DNA from: Advenella sp. FME57
Lineage (GTDB): Bacteria; Pseudomonadota; Gammaproteobacteria; Burkholderiales; Burkholderiaceae_B
DNA: 64,000 bases
Assembly (NCBI RefSeq): GCF_014897675.1
Contig: NZ_JABUXU010000005.1
Location: forward strand, 124,001 to 188,000
Reading direction: 5' to 3'
Part shown: one piece after another, positions 17,751 through 28,167 of the stretch
How positions within the stretch are numbered: position 1 is the first letter of the stretch
Layout: each line of letters opens with the position of its first letter
Translations under genes and position numbers: made by a program
Notes under the pieces: generated by a model
What the model was told of the DNA's origin: nothing
The model's input: only the letters and a program-made list of their open reading frames with translations
Database searches by the model: none

Positions 17751-20700
17751 ATGAAGATATTTGCTCCTGTTGCATTAATACTGCTATTTGTGGCCTCTCC
17801 ATCTTGGGCTATTGAATACCGAACTATTGAGAATTCGGCAGGAAGACCGGTATTTGAGGCGCGGTTCTTTGATGTGGGCGACGGGCCCTTCGTGGAGGAT
17901 GAGGAGGAATCGCATGAGTCGGTATGGGCATGGCGTGCGCCACTGAAGGAGCTGATTGTCACCGGTCTGGAATACTGGGCGGAAGTCATACAGCCCGTCG
18001 GTGACGCCGCGCAGCCTGCCATAATAAATATCGGCACGGACGAAGAGGAGGAAAATGCCTTCGGGGCCTCACCCCTGGCGAACGACGGCTTGGGGCCGAA
18101 GACGCTTTTGCAACACATCTTTCAAGGGCTCCCCGTAGACGAGAGCGATCTTGAGACCGGGGCGCATGGCATATTCGGGCTTGGTGACGCAGACTATCAA
18201 AATACTACGCTTACACAGATTCCACTATCCGAAAACGATGATCTGTTCTCCACGACCATTCATGAGACCGCACATGGGCTGGGTTTTACCAGCGAGGCTG
18301 ACGACGTGGACGGCGAATTTACTCCGCACTTTGGCAAGGTGCTAGCCGGCTGGGCGCCTTTGATGATCGATGATAATGGCAATCGTGCCCGGCCGAATCA
18401 GGCTGTGCTGTGTGACGGCTGCAACAACGTTTATGATCCAGCCGGATTCGACGTGCGTCGTGATCAGGGTCTGCTTGTCGGCCCGAACATCTTAGAGGCG
18501 CTCGACGGCGGGCTGCCGGGAGTGCCTATCAGGATGTTGGACGAAACGGGTTCGGATGTGGATGACAACAATATGAGCCACATCGAACTCAAGAACAGTC
18601 TTATGAGCCACCAGAATTACCGAAATTACAAAGTATTCATGGAGGCCGAGCTCGCCGTTTTGCAAGACCTGGGCTACACGATAGATCGCCGAAACTTTTT
18701 CGGGCGTTCGGTGTATGGAAGTGGGCTGGACATCGTTAACCACCAAGGTTTTTTCGCGCGTGACGCAGCAGGTACACAATACCTGAGAGGTCAGTACAAC
18801 CAAGCAACGCTGGGGCTTGGCCTGCACGTTTATGGCAGCCATAACCGGGTTCGTCAGGTCGGTGATTTATTGGCCGCGGGTGCTGGCGGAGCGGGAATAC
18901 GGGTTGATGGCGAGCGTAACACCATTATCATCGATCCTGGGGTGCGCGTATACGCGAACGGCATTGATGGCCAGGGCGTCATGTTTACCTACGGTAAGGA
19001 TCACGTGCTGGTGCAGCGGGGCGATGTGCAAGCGCAAGGTACAAGAGGCGTAGGGTTGCGTTTCGACTTCGGTTCCAACGCAATCGGAAATGAGCAGGAG
19101 CATCGTGGTTCGTACATTCGTACGATTGACGGCGAGCCAGCCGATTTGCTGCCAGAGCTGCGTGGCTCGCTTGTACGCCGGGCAGATATTACCGGCCGTG
19201 TGGCCGGGCGTAAGGCGGCCATCTACATATCTGCGAACGCCCACGTGGGCAGCATTAACTTGATGCAAAACGCCCGGGTAGAGGGCGATATTGTTTCTCA
19301 CTATGCAGAGCGCGACGCGTCCGGTAAGTTGCGCCTGACAACGGTTTCTTTTGGTCAGCGCGCTGATGCCCGAGGTCGGGCAACCGGTGTTGCGGATCCT
19401 GACTTTCGATTTGCCTACACGGGCAATATTCGTGGGAAAAACAATCTGGCTCTATCTTTCGAGGGCGGTCAAACAAGCCTGAATGGCACGCAGGAGGTGC
19501 ATGGCGCGACGGTACAGAAGGCGGCAACGCTGTCGGGCACGTCCATTTTTAAAATGAGCCCTGGATCCTTGTTTGTGAACCACGGCACGCTTGCTCCCGG
19601 AAACTCCTTCGGACGCATGACCATTGATGGAGACTACCAGCAGACGTCTTCCGGACGCGTGATGGCGCAGTTCGATGCGAGCGGGGCGCATGATGTGTTG
19701 GCCGTTAGTGGTACAGCGGATCTTGCGGGTACGCTCGAGTTCGTCCCAATGGCTGACTGGTACAACAGCGATTGGAGTATACAAACAGGCAGTGTCATTG
19801 ATGCAGCCGCCCAGTCCGGTGATTTCGAGACGATCAAGTTGACATCTGAGTCGCCTACCCTGGATTTCAACGCAAGCGCGCTGAGCGGTCAACGCTACAT
19901 GTTGAGTGCCAGCCGTGCTGACGATGCATACAGTCAATATGGGCAGAACGACAATGAACGGGCAGCAGGTCGGGCGCTGCAGCGCCTGGCTGGATCTGCA
20001 TCCGCCGGTACGCAGTCGTTTTTCCGCACTCTTGATTTCTCTGCGGCAAACGGCAGTCAAGTGAGCCGCATGCTGCCTCTCGTGTCGCCGGCTGGTTATA
20101 GCGTCAGTCTTTCCTCATCATTGCAGCACGAACGAGATGTGCTCAATACCGCCCTGGATGGTTTTTCTCAGGGTCTGCACAAGCGTGATTCAGAGTGGAG
20201 AGGGTTTGCCATTGCCTTTGGTGGTGAGAGCAGGCTAGACACCCGCGACACAGTCGTGGGCTACGATGCGAGCACTTATGGCCTCGTTATCGGTGGAGGC
20301 CGGCGTTTGAATTCACAATCGGATATTTCCTTGGCTGTGCACCTTGATATTGCAGACCAGTCGGTAAAGCTCAAGTCCCCGCAATGGGGCAAGGTGAAAA
20401 ACAATAGCTTCGGTATGGGTGCACAAGTGCAATACCGGCCGGATGCCTTGGCGGGCCCGTATGCTTCTGGTGGCTTTCGGTTCGGCATTGAACGCGGCTC
20501 CATGGATCGCACGGTGGTGGTCGGTGATTATCGCGCTGCCCATTTTGCTGACTGGACAGGCCATAGTGTCTCCGCGCAAATTGGCGGAGGATATCGCTGG
20601 CGTCTTAGCCCGACTGTGTCGGCAGGGCCCGTCGCATCGCTCAACTACGCCAGGGTGTCACGCCCTGGTGTGGATGAGTCGGGTGCGGACGCTACGCGTT

Positions 20701-21047
20701 TGCTCCTTGATAGCCAACGTGTCGACGCACTACGCTCCAGTATCGGGGTAGGTGCCAGCATGGTACTACCCCTGCAGAACGGGGGCGAAGTAACCGCGCA
20801 GGCGCGAGTGAGCTGGGATCATGAGTGGCTGAATCGGGACGTGGTGCAAACAGCACGCTTCGCGGCAGGGCCGGCGACTTCTTTTGAAAGTAAGAATGCA
20901 GTGTCGTCGCGCAATAGTATGGGTCTGCGTGCAGGGCTGGCCTGGCGGCTCAGCGATAGCTTTTCCGTGGGCACTGCCCTGGCGGGACGGTTGGGCAGTG
21001 GCTACAAGGCGTTGGAAGGCCAGTTGTCGATGCGGTGGTCATTCTGA
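17751..21047 (+). CDS. Autotransporter with N-terminal metalloprotease-like domain
   Basis: About 1098 residues. A signal peptide (MKIFAPVALILLFVASPSWA) is followed by a domain with TTIHETAHGLGFTSEADD: His171, Glu172 and His175 form a zinc-type HExxH with the downstream Gly of metzincins (HExxHxxG), but the third His is not at the expected place. The middle (about residues 320-780) has short repeats of beta-helix type, such as RVYANGIDGQGVMFTYGKDH, ending in a hydrophobic GTLAPGNSFGRMTIDGDYQQ junction. The last about 270 residues form the beta-barrel, ending LEGQLSMRWSF with a terminal Phe. Such proteins are secreted by type V secretion to the cell surface. The start at 17751 was chosen for its signal peptide; an in-frame start at 17634 is unlikely. 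Confidence 0.88.
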   Translation: MKIFAPVALILLFVASPSWAIEYRTIENSAGRPVFEARFFDVGDGPFVEDEEESHESVWAWRAPLKELIVTGLEYWAEVIQPVGDAAQPAIINIGTDEEEENAFGASPLANDGLGPKTLLQHIFQGLPVDESDLETGAHGIFGLGDADYQNTTLTQIPLSENDDLFSTTIHETAHGLGFTSEADDVDGEFTPHFGKVLAGWAPLMIDDNGNRARPNQAVLCDGCNNVYDPAGFDVRRDQGLLVGPNILEALDGGLPGVPIRMLDETGSDVDDNNMSHIELKNSLMSHQNYRNYKVFMEAELAVLQDLGYTIDRRNFFGRSVYGSGLDIVNHQGFFARDAAGTQYLRGQYNQATLGLGLHVYGSHNRVRQVGDLLAAGAGGAGIRVDGERNTIIIDPGVRVYANGIDGQGVMFTYGKDHVLVQRGDVQAQGTRGVGLRFDFGSNAIGNEQEHRGSYIRTIDGEPADLLPELRGSLVRRADITGRVAGRKAAIYISANAHVGSINLMQNARVEGDIVSHYAERDASGKLRLTTVSFGQRADARGRATGVADPDFRFAYTGNIRGKNNLALSFEGGQTSLNGTQEVHGATVQKAATLSGTSIFKMSPGSLFVNHGTLAPGNSFGRMTIDGDYQQTSSGRVMAQFDASGAHDVLAVSGTADLAGTLEFVPMADWYNSDWSIQTGSVIDAAAQSGDFETIKLTSESPTLDFNASALSGQRYMLSASRADDAYSQYGQNDNERAAGRALQRLAGSASAGTQSFFRTLDFSAANGSQVSRMLPLVSPAGYSVSLSSSLQHERDVLNTALDGFSQGLHKRDSEWRGFAIAFGGESRLDTRDTVVGYDASTYGLVIGGGRRLNSQSDISLAVHLDIADQSVKLKSPQWGKVKNNSFGMGAQVQYRPDALAGPYASGGFRFGIERGSMDRTVVVGDYRAAHFADWTGHSVSAQIGGGYRWRLSPTVSAGPVASLNYARVSRPGVDESGADATRLLLDSQRVDALRSSIGVGASMVLPLQNGGEVTAQARVSWDHEWLNRDVVQTARFAAGPATSFESKNAVSSRNSMGLRAGLAWRLSDSFSVGTALAGRLGSGYKALEGQLSMRWSF

Positions 21048-21352
21048 CTCAGGCAAACATGGGATAAGCCTCACGAGTCGTTGGTGTACTAAGGCGTTTT
21101 GGGTCAGAGGCTTATTTACAGTTGGCTACTATTTACCTAAGGCAAGCGTTCTTCCATAAACGCACATTGACATGGCCGTGTAAGTGGCAATTTAGATACG
21201 GCGTTTCACCCACCAGCGGGAATTCGGGTCATTTGATTTATGAGCGAAAGTTCATCGTCCTTTTGAACATAACGTGCGCGCCGCTTTCGGCGCGTGCCGC
21301 CCGGCCTGCAGTGAGCGATTGCCGTGGTATCCGAGATTGTCGTGGTAGTCGA
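21048..21352. other. Intergenic region between autotransporter and mdfA, no gene seen
   Basis: No convincing reading frame. An inverted repeat (ATAAGCCTC at 21064-21072 and GAGGCTTAT at 21107-21115) with a 34-base loop may act as a weak terminator for the autotransporter, but it lacks a long T-run. Confidence 0.4.
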
Positions 21353-22609
21353 TCAGGCCGCCGGAATGATCGGGCCGGGCGTGACCACGCGCATGGTTCT
21401 GCGCATCAGCGGCGGCGTCAATGCAGCAAATGTCAGCATCAGCAGGCCGTTCATGATGCACAGGGCCGCCAGGCCCCAATGCACGTAGACCAGCTTGAAC
21501 AGTTCAATGCCCACTGCCTGTATCAGCATCATGATCAGGCTCATGACCGCGGCCACGACCCCTTTGGGCTGATCGGACGCCATCAGGGTAAAGCGATACA
21601 GGACCGCAAAGCTAATGCCTTGGGCAAACGCCGAGAGCGCCAGCCCGGCGACCAGCCCCAGGTATGCAAAGGACGGAATAAAGCCGGCCAGAATCAGCAG
21701 AACGCCGCCGGCGATCATCAGGGGCATGGAAAAATACACCGATTGCCCTACCGGAAAGCGCGGCGCATATTTGGCCAGCGCCAGATTGCCGACAATCAGG
21801 CTGATAAAAATGGGTAACTGGGACAGCCCGTAGCCCATGTTGGTCATGCCCATGTCCTTGATCAGAAATACCGGCGACAGGCCGATCCAGACCAGCATGG
21901 GCAGCACAATCAACGGAAAATAAAGCGTCAGTTGCATGAACAGGTTGTTCTTGAGCACCAGCCGGTACTGCTGCCAGATCTGCGCCGGCGGTTTTTTGGG
22001 CAGGGCCAGATTGACTGTTTCGGGCATGTGCAGGAACAGCCCCACCAGCGAGACACAGGCTATCGTGGCGATGATGACAAAGCCCCAGTGCCATGACACC
22101 ACGCTAATCAGGGCAGCGCCGGCCAGCGGGCCCAGCAGGGGAGCGACCATGGAAATATTGGCCATCAGCGCCATCACGCGAATGGCCGTCAGCTCTTCAA
22201 ACGCTTCCTGTATGCTCACATAGCCGACCGCCGCAATGAAGCACAGCCCCATTCCCTGCAGGAAACGCAGCAGCATGAACCATTCGATGGTGGGGGCCAG
22301 CAGAATCAGAAAATTGGTCGCAATGAAATACATCACGCCCGCCAGCATAATGGGGCGCCTTCCGTAGCGGTCGGACAAAGGCCCGATCAGCCAGGTCAGA
22401 CAGGCGCCACCCAGAATATACAGCGACATGGACGAGGCCACCCAGGCGTCGTCTACGCCATATTCGGCGGTGATGGTGAGCATGGCGGGCTGAACCATGT
22501 CGTTGCCGATATAGGCGGACAGCTCATACAGCACCATGGCCAGGGGAAACAGCAGCATGGACAGGCTGATAAACCGTTTGTCAGAGGGCTTGCGCGAAGA
22601 GGGAGGCAT
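21353..22609 (-). CDS. mdfA: MdfA-type multidrug efflux MFS transporter
   Basis: A 418-residue, 12-helix major facilitator protein. The N-terminus LFPLAMVLYELSAYIGNDMV keeps both membrane-embedded acidic residues known in E. coli MdfA (Glu29 and Asp37 here; Glu26 and Asp34 there). The signature PLSDRYGRRPIMLAGV, the LLRFLQGMGLCFIAAVGYVS and QEAFEE segments, and LMANISMVAPLLGPLAGAAL also follow MdfA closely. It should export cationic and neutral drugs by proton antiport in the inner membrane. The gene is divergent from fpr at 22777; no regulator is adjacent. Confidence 0.9.
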   Translation of the reverse strand: MPPSSRKPSDKRFISLSMLLFPLAMVLYELSAYIGNDMVQPAMLTITAEYGVDDAWVASSMSLYILGGACLTWLIGPLSDRYGRRPIMLAGVMYFIATNFLILLAPTIEWFMLLRFLQGMGLCFIAAVGYVSIQEAFEELTAIRVMALMANISMVAPLLGPLAGAALISVVSWHWGFVIIATIACVSLVGLFLHMPETVNLALPKKPPAQIWQQYRLVLKNNLFMQLTLYFPLIVLPMLVWIGLSPVFLIKDMGMTNMGYGLSQLPIFISLIVGNLALAKYAPRFPVGQSVYFSMPLMIAGGVLLILAGFIPSFAYLGLVAGLALSAFAQGISFAVLYRFTLMASDQPKGVVAAVMSLIMMLIQAVGIELFKLVYVHWGLAALCIMNGLLMLTFAALTPPLMRRTMRVVTPGPIIPAA

Positions 22610-22776
22610 GGGGAAACAACCAGGAAGATGTGCCGAATTATACCAAGGCGGCAGTGCAGCTGTGATTTAACCACTAAAATAAAGGCTTCTTTGATCAGCG
22701 ACAAGTATTGCGCCTAGTACAATTGCAATAATTGTCCATTCTGTGTTTTTTATTCCCCCTGAAGGTACGTTTTACA

Positions 22777-23550
22777 ATGGCCGCATTTCTGGAAGGCAAA
22801 GTCCTCAGCATCCACCACTGGACAGACAGACTGTTCAGTTTTACCACCACCCGCGATCAGGCATTGCGTTTTTCCAACGGGCATTTCACCATGATCGGTC
22901 TGCCTGTCAATGGCAAACCGTTGCTGCGTGCGTATAGTATTGCCAGCGCCAATTATGAAGAGCACCTGGAGTTTCTCAGCATCAAGGTGCCCGACGGCCC
23001 GCTCACTTCGCGCCTGCAGCATATCCAGGTGGGCGACAGCATCATTGTGGGTCGCAAGCCCACGGGAACACTGCTGGTGGACTATCTGCTTCCCGGCAAA
23101 CGCCTGTATATGCTGGCCACCGGAACCGGGCTGGCCCCCTTCATGAGCCTGATTCGCGATCCGGAAACCTACGAGCGTTTTGACGAGGTCATCCTGGTGC
23201 ACGGAGTACGTTTTGCCAACGAACTGTGCTATCACGACTACATTACGAATGAATTGCCCAAGCACGAGTTCCTGGGGGAAATGGTCTCGGAAAAGTTCAA
23301 GTACTACCCGGCGGTCACGCGCGAGCCATTCCGCAACGAAGGCCGGATCACCGCGCTGCTGGAGTCCGGCAAGCTGTTCACGGACCTGGGCGTACCCGCG
23401 CTGAACCCCGAGACCGACCGCGCCATGATTTGCGGCAGCCCCGAGATGCTGCGCGACCTGAAAACGGCGCTGGAGCGTCGTGGTTTCAGCGAAGGCAACA
23501 CCTCGCGCCCCGGTGCGTTTGTGATTGAACGGGCGTTTGCCGAGCAGTAA
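22777..23550 (+). CDS. fpr: Ferredoxin/flavodoxin-NADP(+) reductase
   Basis: A 257-residue FAD protein. The FAD-binding motif RAYSIASANYEEHLEF and the NADP-binding segment LYMLATGTGLAPFMSLI are in the right order, followed by VILVHGVRFANELCYHDYI and a C-terminal AFVIERAFAEQ. Length and sequence fit the bacterial Fpr subclass, which exchanges electrons between NADPH and ferredoxin or flavodoxin and supports oxidative-stress response. The ATG at 22777 is preceded by GAAGG; an upstream in-frame ATG at 22732 would add 15 non-family residues. Confidence 0.92.
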   Translation: MAAFLEGKVLSIHHWTDRLFSFTTTRDQALRFSNGHFTMIGLPVNGKPLLRAYSIASANYEEHLEFLSIKVPDGPLTSRLQHIQVGDSIIVGRKPTGTLLVDYLLPGKRLYMLATGTGLAPFMSLIRDPETYERFDEVILVHGVRFANELCYHDYITNELPKHEFLGEMVSEKFKYYPAVTREPFRNEGRITALLESGKLFTDLGVPALNPETDRAMICGSPEMLRDLKTALERRGFSEGNTSRPGAFVIERAFAEQ

Positions 23551-23744
23551 TCCTGCTTATCGGCCAAGCGCCACTCTGGTGTTTCCAGGGCATGTCGGCA
23601 GTGCAGCAACCGGTCACGGCGGCCTTACCGCCACCGGCGCTGGCATGCAGTTTTTGACGCTCTACAGAGATCCAAACTGACGCAAAACATGCTGCCAGCA
23701 CGTCACGGCACCTTATACGTCACGGCATGCAGGCTGCGCTGTGC

Positions 23745-25595
23745 CTATGCCGGCTCCCTGGCTGGCCGCAACAGTGTCAGCGATTTGCGTGCCCGGGTGC
23801 AGGCGACGTAATACCGGTTGCGTTCCACATCGGGAGCGTCGGTCTGGCTGCGGAATGTCGTGTCTGCTGTGTCATAGACCAGTACATGATCATATTCATG
23901 ACCTTTGGCTTCGGTGACCGTAAGCAGGGGCACGCCGCCGCGTGTACTGCAACGGGCCGCCACGGCGGCCAGTACTGCGGGCCACGCCTGTATTGGCATC
24001 GGCTGTTGCTGCAAATACATCAATAATCCCTCCCAGCCCTGTAGCAGCGATTCGTCCAGCAGTCGCTGGGGCGTGGTCAGGTTCCGGAACAGATCGGCCT
24101 GCCGTGCAAACGTCTGCAGCGCATCGGCGGCGCCGGCGTCCGGCGCTTGCGGCGTGGTCAGCCACAGCTGCAGCGCATGCTTCAGGCTGGGGCCGAACAC
24201 CGCTTCGCGTGCGGCGAGCCAGTTTTCCATGTACATGCGCAGATTGCCGGGCGTTAGCCCCGTTTGCGCCAATTCACGCACCGTGTCGGGCGCCAGGCAG
24301 CCGGGCAGCGAAGCAAATTGTCGCAAGGCCAGCGGCAGCGTACGCAACTGGGCGGTGGCTTGCGGAAAACGCAAGGCATACAGGATGGTCGCAATGCCGA
24401 TTGCCGGTGTGCTTGCCAGCGGCCAGGCCAGTTTGATCGAGGCAGGGGCGTGACACAACAGGGAAAATGCGGCGCGAATCCGGTCCGGGCCATGACGGCA
24501 GACGATAGTTTGTTTGCCCAGGGGGGCCAGTGCGCCGGCGTCCTCCCAGTTGCCACTGCAGTATGTCACCGGCGTATCGGAGAGGATGCCCGAGGTAATG
24601 GTCCGCTGTGTGAGCTCTCCTGCCAGTGTGGCCAGTTCCGGGCCGAAGCGATAGCTGGTCAGGCTGTTTACCCGCCTGGCGGAAAAATCCCGGACAAAAG
24701 CGTCGAAAACCAGCTCCGTATTGGCGCCGCGCCAGGCAAAGATGGTCTGGTAACGGTCGCCTACCGCCATCAGCCTGTGAGCGTGCCGGCCAATGCGCGA
24801 CAGCAGCATCAACTGCAGGGGCGTGGTGTCATGAAACTCGTCGATCAGCACAAACCGGTAGGCAGCGGCGCTGCCAGGCAGTTCGGCGCCATTGTCCAGC
24901 GCTTCAAGCAAGTCATAGGAGGCCTCGGATACCAGGCGAAAGCCATACATGCCTTTGCTGCGCTCCGGCTTATAGGCCGGATCCAGCAGGGTGTCGTCCG
25001 GATCACTCGCTTCGGGTTTCCAGTGGGAGCGCAGGGCGTCATAGCGGCGGAAAACGGCGCGCACCAACTCGGGCGGATGGTGCAGGCCATCGCCGAAAGC
25101 GGCCTGTTCGTCCTCTGTCGATTCAGCCTGCCAGGCCAGGGATGCCCGGTAGTAATCCAGATCGGACATCAGTTTTTCCATGGCGTCTGTGGACAGGGCG
25201 GGCGCCTGCAGCGTCACGGCGTCGTCCTGTTCGGACCTGTCCTGCAGGTCTTGGCAGACATCGCTCACCAGATCGGGCAGCAGGTCGGTCACAATGGCAT
25301 GGCGATCCAGTACATAGCGTTCATCGCCCAGGCGCCGCAATAAAAAGTGTGCCAGGCCGTCAATGGTAAAGATGTGCAGATTCGTATTGGATCCCGGTTC
25401 CAGGTTGTGCGCGCGCATATAGTTCTGCAGGACGTCACGGCCGGCACGGCTGAAGGTGACCAGCAGCGTGCGGCCCTGTGTCACGCATTGCTCCGCTTCC
25501 CGGGCAATCAGCGTCGTTTTGCCGCTGCCGGCCACCCCTTCGATCAGCAAGGCGCGATCGGGGTATTGGTCAAACAGAAGCGGAGAACTTATCAT
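23745..25595 (-). CDS. UvrD/Rep-like superfamily 1 helicase
   Basis: A 616-residue ATPase with SF1 motifs in order: I GVAGSGKTTL; Ia TLLVTFSRAGRDVL; II RFVLIDEFHD (DEFHD where most have DEFQD/DE-Q-D); III LMAVGDRYQTIFAWRGAN; IV TSYRFGPELATLA; V TVTEAKGHEYDHVLVYD; VI RYYVACTRARKSLTLL. It is shorter than UvrD (about 720) and lacks most of the 2B insertion, so it resembles small accessory UvrD-like helicases rather than UvrD or Rep proper. It probably translocates on single-stranded DNA. It stands alone between fpr and glcB, facing leftward. Confidence 0.87.
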   Translation of the reverse strand: MISSPLLFDQYPDRALLIEGVAGSGKTTLIAREAEQCVTQGRTLLVTFSRAGRDVLQNYMRAHNLEPGSNTNLHIFTIDGLAHFLLRRLGDERYVLDRHAIVTDLLPDLVSDVCQDLQDRSEQDDAVTLQAPALSTDAMEKLMSDLDYYRASLAWQAESTEDEQAAFGDGLHHPPELVRAVFRRYDALRSHWKPEASDPDDTLLDPAYKPERSKGMYGFRLVSEASYDLLEALDNGAELPGSAAAYRFVLIDEFHDTTPLQLMLLSRIGRHAHRLMAVGDRYQTIFAWRGANTELVFDAFVRDFSARRVNSLTSYRFGPELATLAGELTQRTITSGILSDTPVTYCSGNWEDAGALAPLGKQTIVCRHGPDRIRAAFSLLCHAPASIKLAWPLASTPAIGIATILYALRFPQATAQLRTLPLALRQFASLPGCLAPDTVRELAQTGLTPGNLRMYMENWLAAREAVFGPSLKHALQLWLTTPQAPDAGAADALQTFARQADLFRNLTTPQRLLDESLLQGWEGLLMYLQQQPMPIQAWPAVLAAVAARCSTRGGVPLLTVTEAKGHEYDHVLVYDTADTTFRSQTDAPDVERNRYYVACTRARKSLTLLRPAREPA

Positions 25596-25775
25596 ATTGA
25601 ATTTAAATAAAAAATTAACTGCATTAATGTGTACCGAAAGTAAATTCTCAAATAACTGTTACTGTCTTGAGGCTGTCTGCCGGAGTCGTCATAATAGCAA
25701 TAATCAGGGTAAAGAGCGGCCCAAATACCAGGACCGCGCCACCCGACATCAACAAATCATCAATCAGGAGCCAAT

Positions 25776-27950
25776 ATGACCGACCGTACCCAGGTTCACA
25801 GCCTTCAGATCGCCACCGTGCTGAAAAATTTCGTTGATCAGGAAGCCCTGCCGGGCACTGGCGTTGACGCCGACGCATTCTGGAAGGGACTGGACGCGCT
25901 CATCAACGACCTGGCGCCGGAAAACAAGGCGTTGCTGGCCGAACGCGATCGCATCCAGGCCAAAATGGATGAGTGGTACCGCCAACATCCGGGCAATATT
26001 GCCGATATGCAGGTTTACAAGGCCTTCCTTAAGGAAATCGGCTACCTGAAAGACGCGCCCGAGACCGTGCAGGTCAATACCAGCAATGTTGATTATGAAA
26101 TTACCAACCAGGCCGGCCCGCAGCTGGTGGTGCCCATCACCAATGCCCGTTATGCGTTGAACGCTGCCAATGCCCGTTGGGGTAGCCTGTATGATGCCCT
26201 GTACGGCACCGATGCGCTCAGCGAAGAGGATGGCGCAACGCGCGATGGCGGCTATAACCCCAAGCGCGGCGAAAAAGTCATTGCCTTTGCCCGTGACTTC
26301 CTGGATCAGACCATTCCGCTGGAAAACGGCTCGCACAAGGATGCAACAGCCTATACCGCAGAAAACGGCGCGCTGTCGGTGACCCTGGCCGATGGCAGCA
26401 AAACCACGCTGGCTGATGTGGACCTATATCTGGGTCACCGGGGCGATGCGGCAGCCCCCGAGGCGCTGATTTTCCGCCAGAACGGCTTGCATTTTGAAGT
26501 GCAGATCGACAAATCCAATCCGATCGGCAAACAGGACAAGGCGGGCGTCAAGGACGTCCTGCTTGAAGCCGCCCTTTCTACTATCATGGACTGCGAAGAC
26601 TCGATCGCTGCAGTGGACGCTGAAGACAAAGTGCTGGTGTATCGCAACTGGCTGGGCCTGATGAACGGCACACTGGCCGAAGAAGTGTCCAAAGGCGGCA
26701 AAACCTTCACCCGTAAACTCAATCCCGATCGCCAGTACACCGGCAAGGACGGCAAACCGGCTACGCTGGCCGGTCGCTCGCTCATGTTCATTCGCAACGT
26801 GGGCCACCTGATGACCAATCCCGCCATTCTGGACAAGGACGGCAATGAAACGCCCGAAGGCATCCTGGATGCCGTGTTTACCAGCCTGGTAGCCATGCAT
26901 GACTTGAAGCGCGACGGCGGCAACTCGCGCAAGGGTTCTATCTATATCGTGAAACCCAAGATGCACGGGCCTGATGAAGTGGCGTTCGCCAGCAAGCTGT
27001 TTGGTCGAACCGAGCAACTACTTGGATTGGCGCCCAATACCATCAAAATGGGCGTGATGGACGAAGAGCGTCGCACCAGCGCCAATCTGAAAGCGTGTAT
27101 CGCGGCTGCGGCCGATCGCGTGGCGTTCATTAACACCGGGTTCCTGGATCGTACCGGTGATGAAATGCACACGTCCATGGAAGCGGGCCCCATGATTCGA
27201 AAAGGAGACATGAAAAAATCATCCTGGATCGATGCCTACGAAAAACGCAACGTGCTGTTCGGCCTGGCTTGCGGGCTGCAGGGCAAGTCGCAGATTGGCA
27301 AAGGCATGTGGGCCATGCCCGACCTGATGGCCGATATGCTGGCACAAAAGGGCGCGCAACTGAAGGCCGGCGCCAATACGGCATGGGTTCCTTCGCCAAC
27401 GGCGGCTACCCTGCATGCGCTTCACTATCACCAAACTGACGTTGTGCAAGTGCAGAACAGTCTGAAAAATGATACCGACGAGCGTCTTGACGCCTTGCTG
27501 ACCATCCCGGTTGCCGACAACACCAACTGGTCCGACGCTGAGAAACAGCAGGAACTGGACAACAATGCCCAGGGCATACTGGGTTACGTGGTGCGTTGGG
27601 TCGACCAGGGTGTTGGTTGCTCGAAAGTGCCCGATATCCATAACGTTGGCTTGATGGAAGACCGCGCTACGCTGCGCATTTCCAGCCAGCATATGGCCAA
27701 CTGGCTGCGCCACGGCATCGTAACCGAAGAACAGGTTATGGAAACCATGAAACGCATGGCCGGCGTCGTTGACAAACAGAACGAAGGCGATGCCCTGTAT
27801 CGTCCCATGACAGGCAACTTTGAGACATCTCCAGCGTTCCTTGCTGCATGCGATCTGGTCTTCAAAGGTGTGCAGCAGCCCAATGGCTACACCGAGCCTC
27901 TGTTGCATCAGTGGCGTCAGAAAGCCAAGCAGCAGTACGGCATTAAATAA
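25776..27950 (+). CDS. glcB: Malate synthase G
   Basis: A 724-residue enzyme, the same length as E. coli GlcB (723). It condenses glyoxylate with acetyl-CoA to malate in the glyoxylate bypass and glycolate metabolism. Recognisable pieces are [39 protein letters not shown] (the Mg-site Asp/Glu), [60 protein letters not shown] and [23 protein letters not shown] precedes the ATG by 6 bases. The gene is monocistronic and ends at a strong hairpin (28018-28067). No isocitrate lyase gene is adjacent. Confidence 0.96.
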   Translation: MTDRTQVHSLQIATVLKNFVDQEALPGTGVDADAFWKGLDALINDLAPENKALLAERDRIQAKMDEWYRQHPGNIADMQVYKAFLKEIGYLKDAPETVQVNTSNVDYEITNQAGPQLVVPITNARYALNAANARWGSLYDALYGTDALSEEDGATRDGGYNPKRGEKVIAFARDFLDQTIPLENGSHKDATAYTAENGALSVTLADGSKTTLADVDLYLGHRGDAAAPEALIFRQNGLHFEVQIDKSNPIGKQDKAGVKDVLLEAALSTIMDCEDSIAAVDAEDKVLVYRNWLGLMNGTLAEEVSKGGKTFTRKLNPDRQYTGKDGKPATLAGRSLMFIRNVGHLMTNPAILDKDGNETPEGILDAVFTSLVAMHDLKRDGGNSRKGSIYIVKPKMHGPDEVAFASKLFGRTEQLLGLAPNTIKMGVMDEERRTSANLKACIAAAADRVAFINTGFLDRTGDEMHTSMEAGPMIRKGDMKKSSWIDAYEKRNVLFGLACGLQGKSQIGKGMWAMPDLMADMLAQKGAQLKAGANTAWVPSPTAATLHALHYHQTDVVQVQNSLKNDTDERLDALLTIPVADNTNWSDAEKQQELDNNAQGILGYVVRWVDQGVGCSKVPDIHNVGLMEDRATLRISSQHMANWLRHGIVTEEQVMETMKRMAGVVDKQNEGDALYRPMTGNFETSPAFLAACDLVFKGVQQPNGYTEPLLHQWRQKAKQQYGIK

Positions 27951-27960
27951 GGTACTGCTT

Positions 27961-27992
27961 ATTGCTTCGCGCTCGTTTTAAGCGCAGGCATG
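27961..27992. repeat. Imperfect direct repeat, copy 1 (left of yefM-yoeB)
   Basis: ATTGCTTCGCGCTCG... AGCGCAGGCATG matches the stretch at 28672-28703 in 26 of 32 positions. Together they flank the toxin-antitoxin module. Confidence 0.6.
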
Positions 27993-28017
27993 GCAGTGTC
28001 AAACCGGTAGTCTTAGA

Positions 28018-28067
28018 ATGCACCTTAACAGATGGATGATGAATCCGCTGTTGAGGTGCATTTTTTT
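28018..28067 (+). terminator. Rho-independent terminator after glcB
   Basis: Stem ATGCACCTTAACAG / CTGTTGAGGTGCAT (one mismatched pair in the middle) with a 16-base loop followed by seven T residues. Confidence 0.9.
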
Positions 28068-28113
28068 ACGCATCGGGGTATAGAAAACAAGTGTGGCCTG
28101 ACGCTGTCGGATC

Positions 28114-28144
28114 TTGAGTGGGCAGACAGTTCATTGTACAATGA
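28114..28144 (+). promoter_or_regulatory. yefM-yoeB promoter and operator palindrome
   Basis: The -35-like TTGAGT (28114-28119) and -10-like TACAAT (28137-28142) are 17 bp apart. The -10 overlaps the perfect 14-bp palindrome TCATTGTACAATGA (28131-28144). In E. coli the YefM-YoeB complex represses its own operon by binding a long palindrome with the core TGTACA (established knowledge), so autoregulation is likely here. A second, degenerate TGTAAC at 28150-28155 may be the short operator half. Confidence 0.8.
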
Positions 28145-28167
28145 GCGCTTGTAACTCGGAGTTGGCA

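Noticed and set aside
21048-21352. Possible insertion-sequence end downstream of the autotransporter
   Set aside because: A few words looked familiar, but no transposase coding segment or terminal repeat could be shown.
24264-25343. 359-codon open frame opposite the helicase gene
   Set aside because: Shadow of the helicase gene, which has all SF1 motifs.
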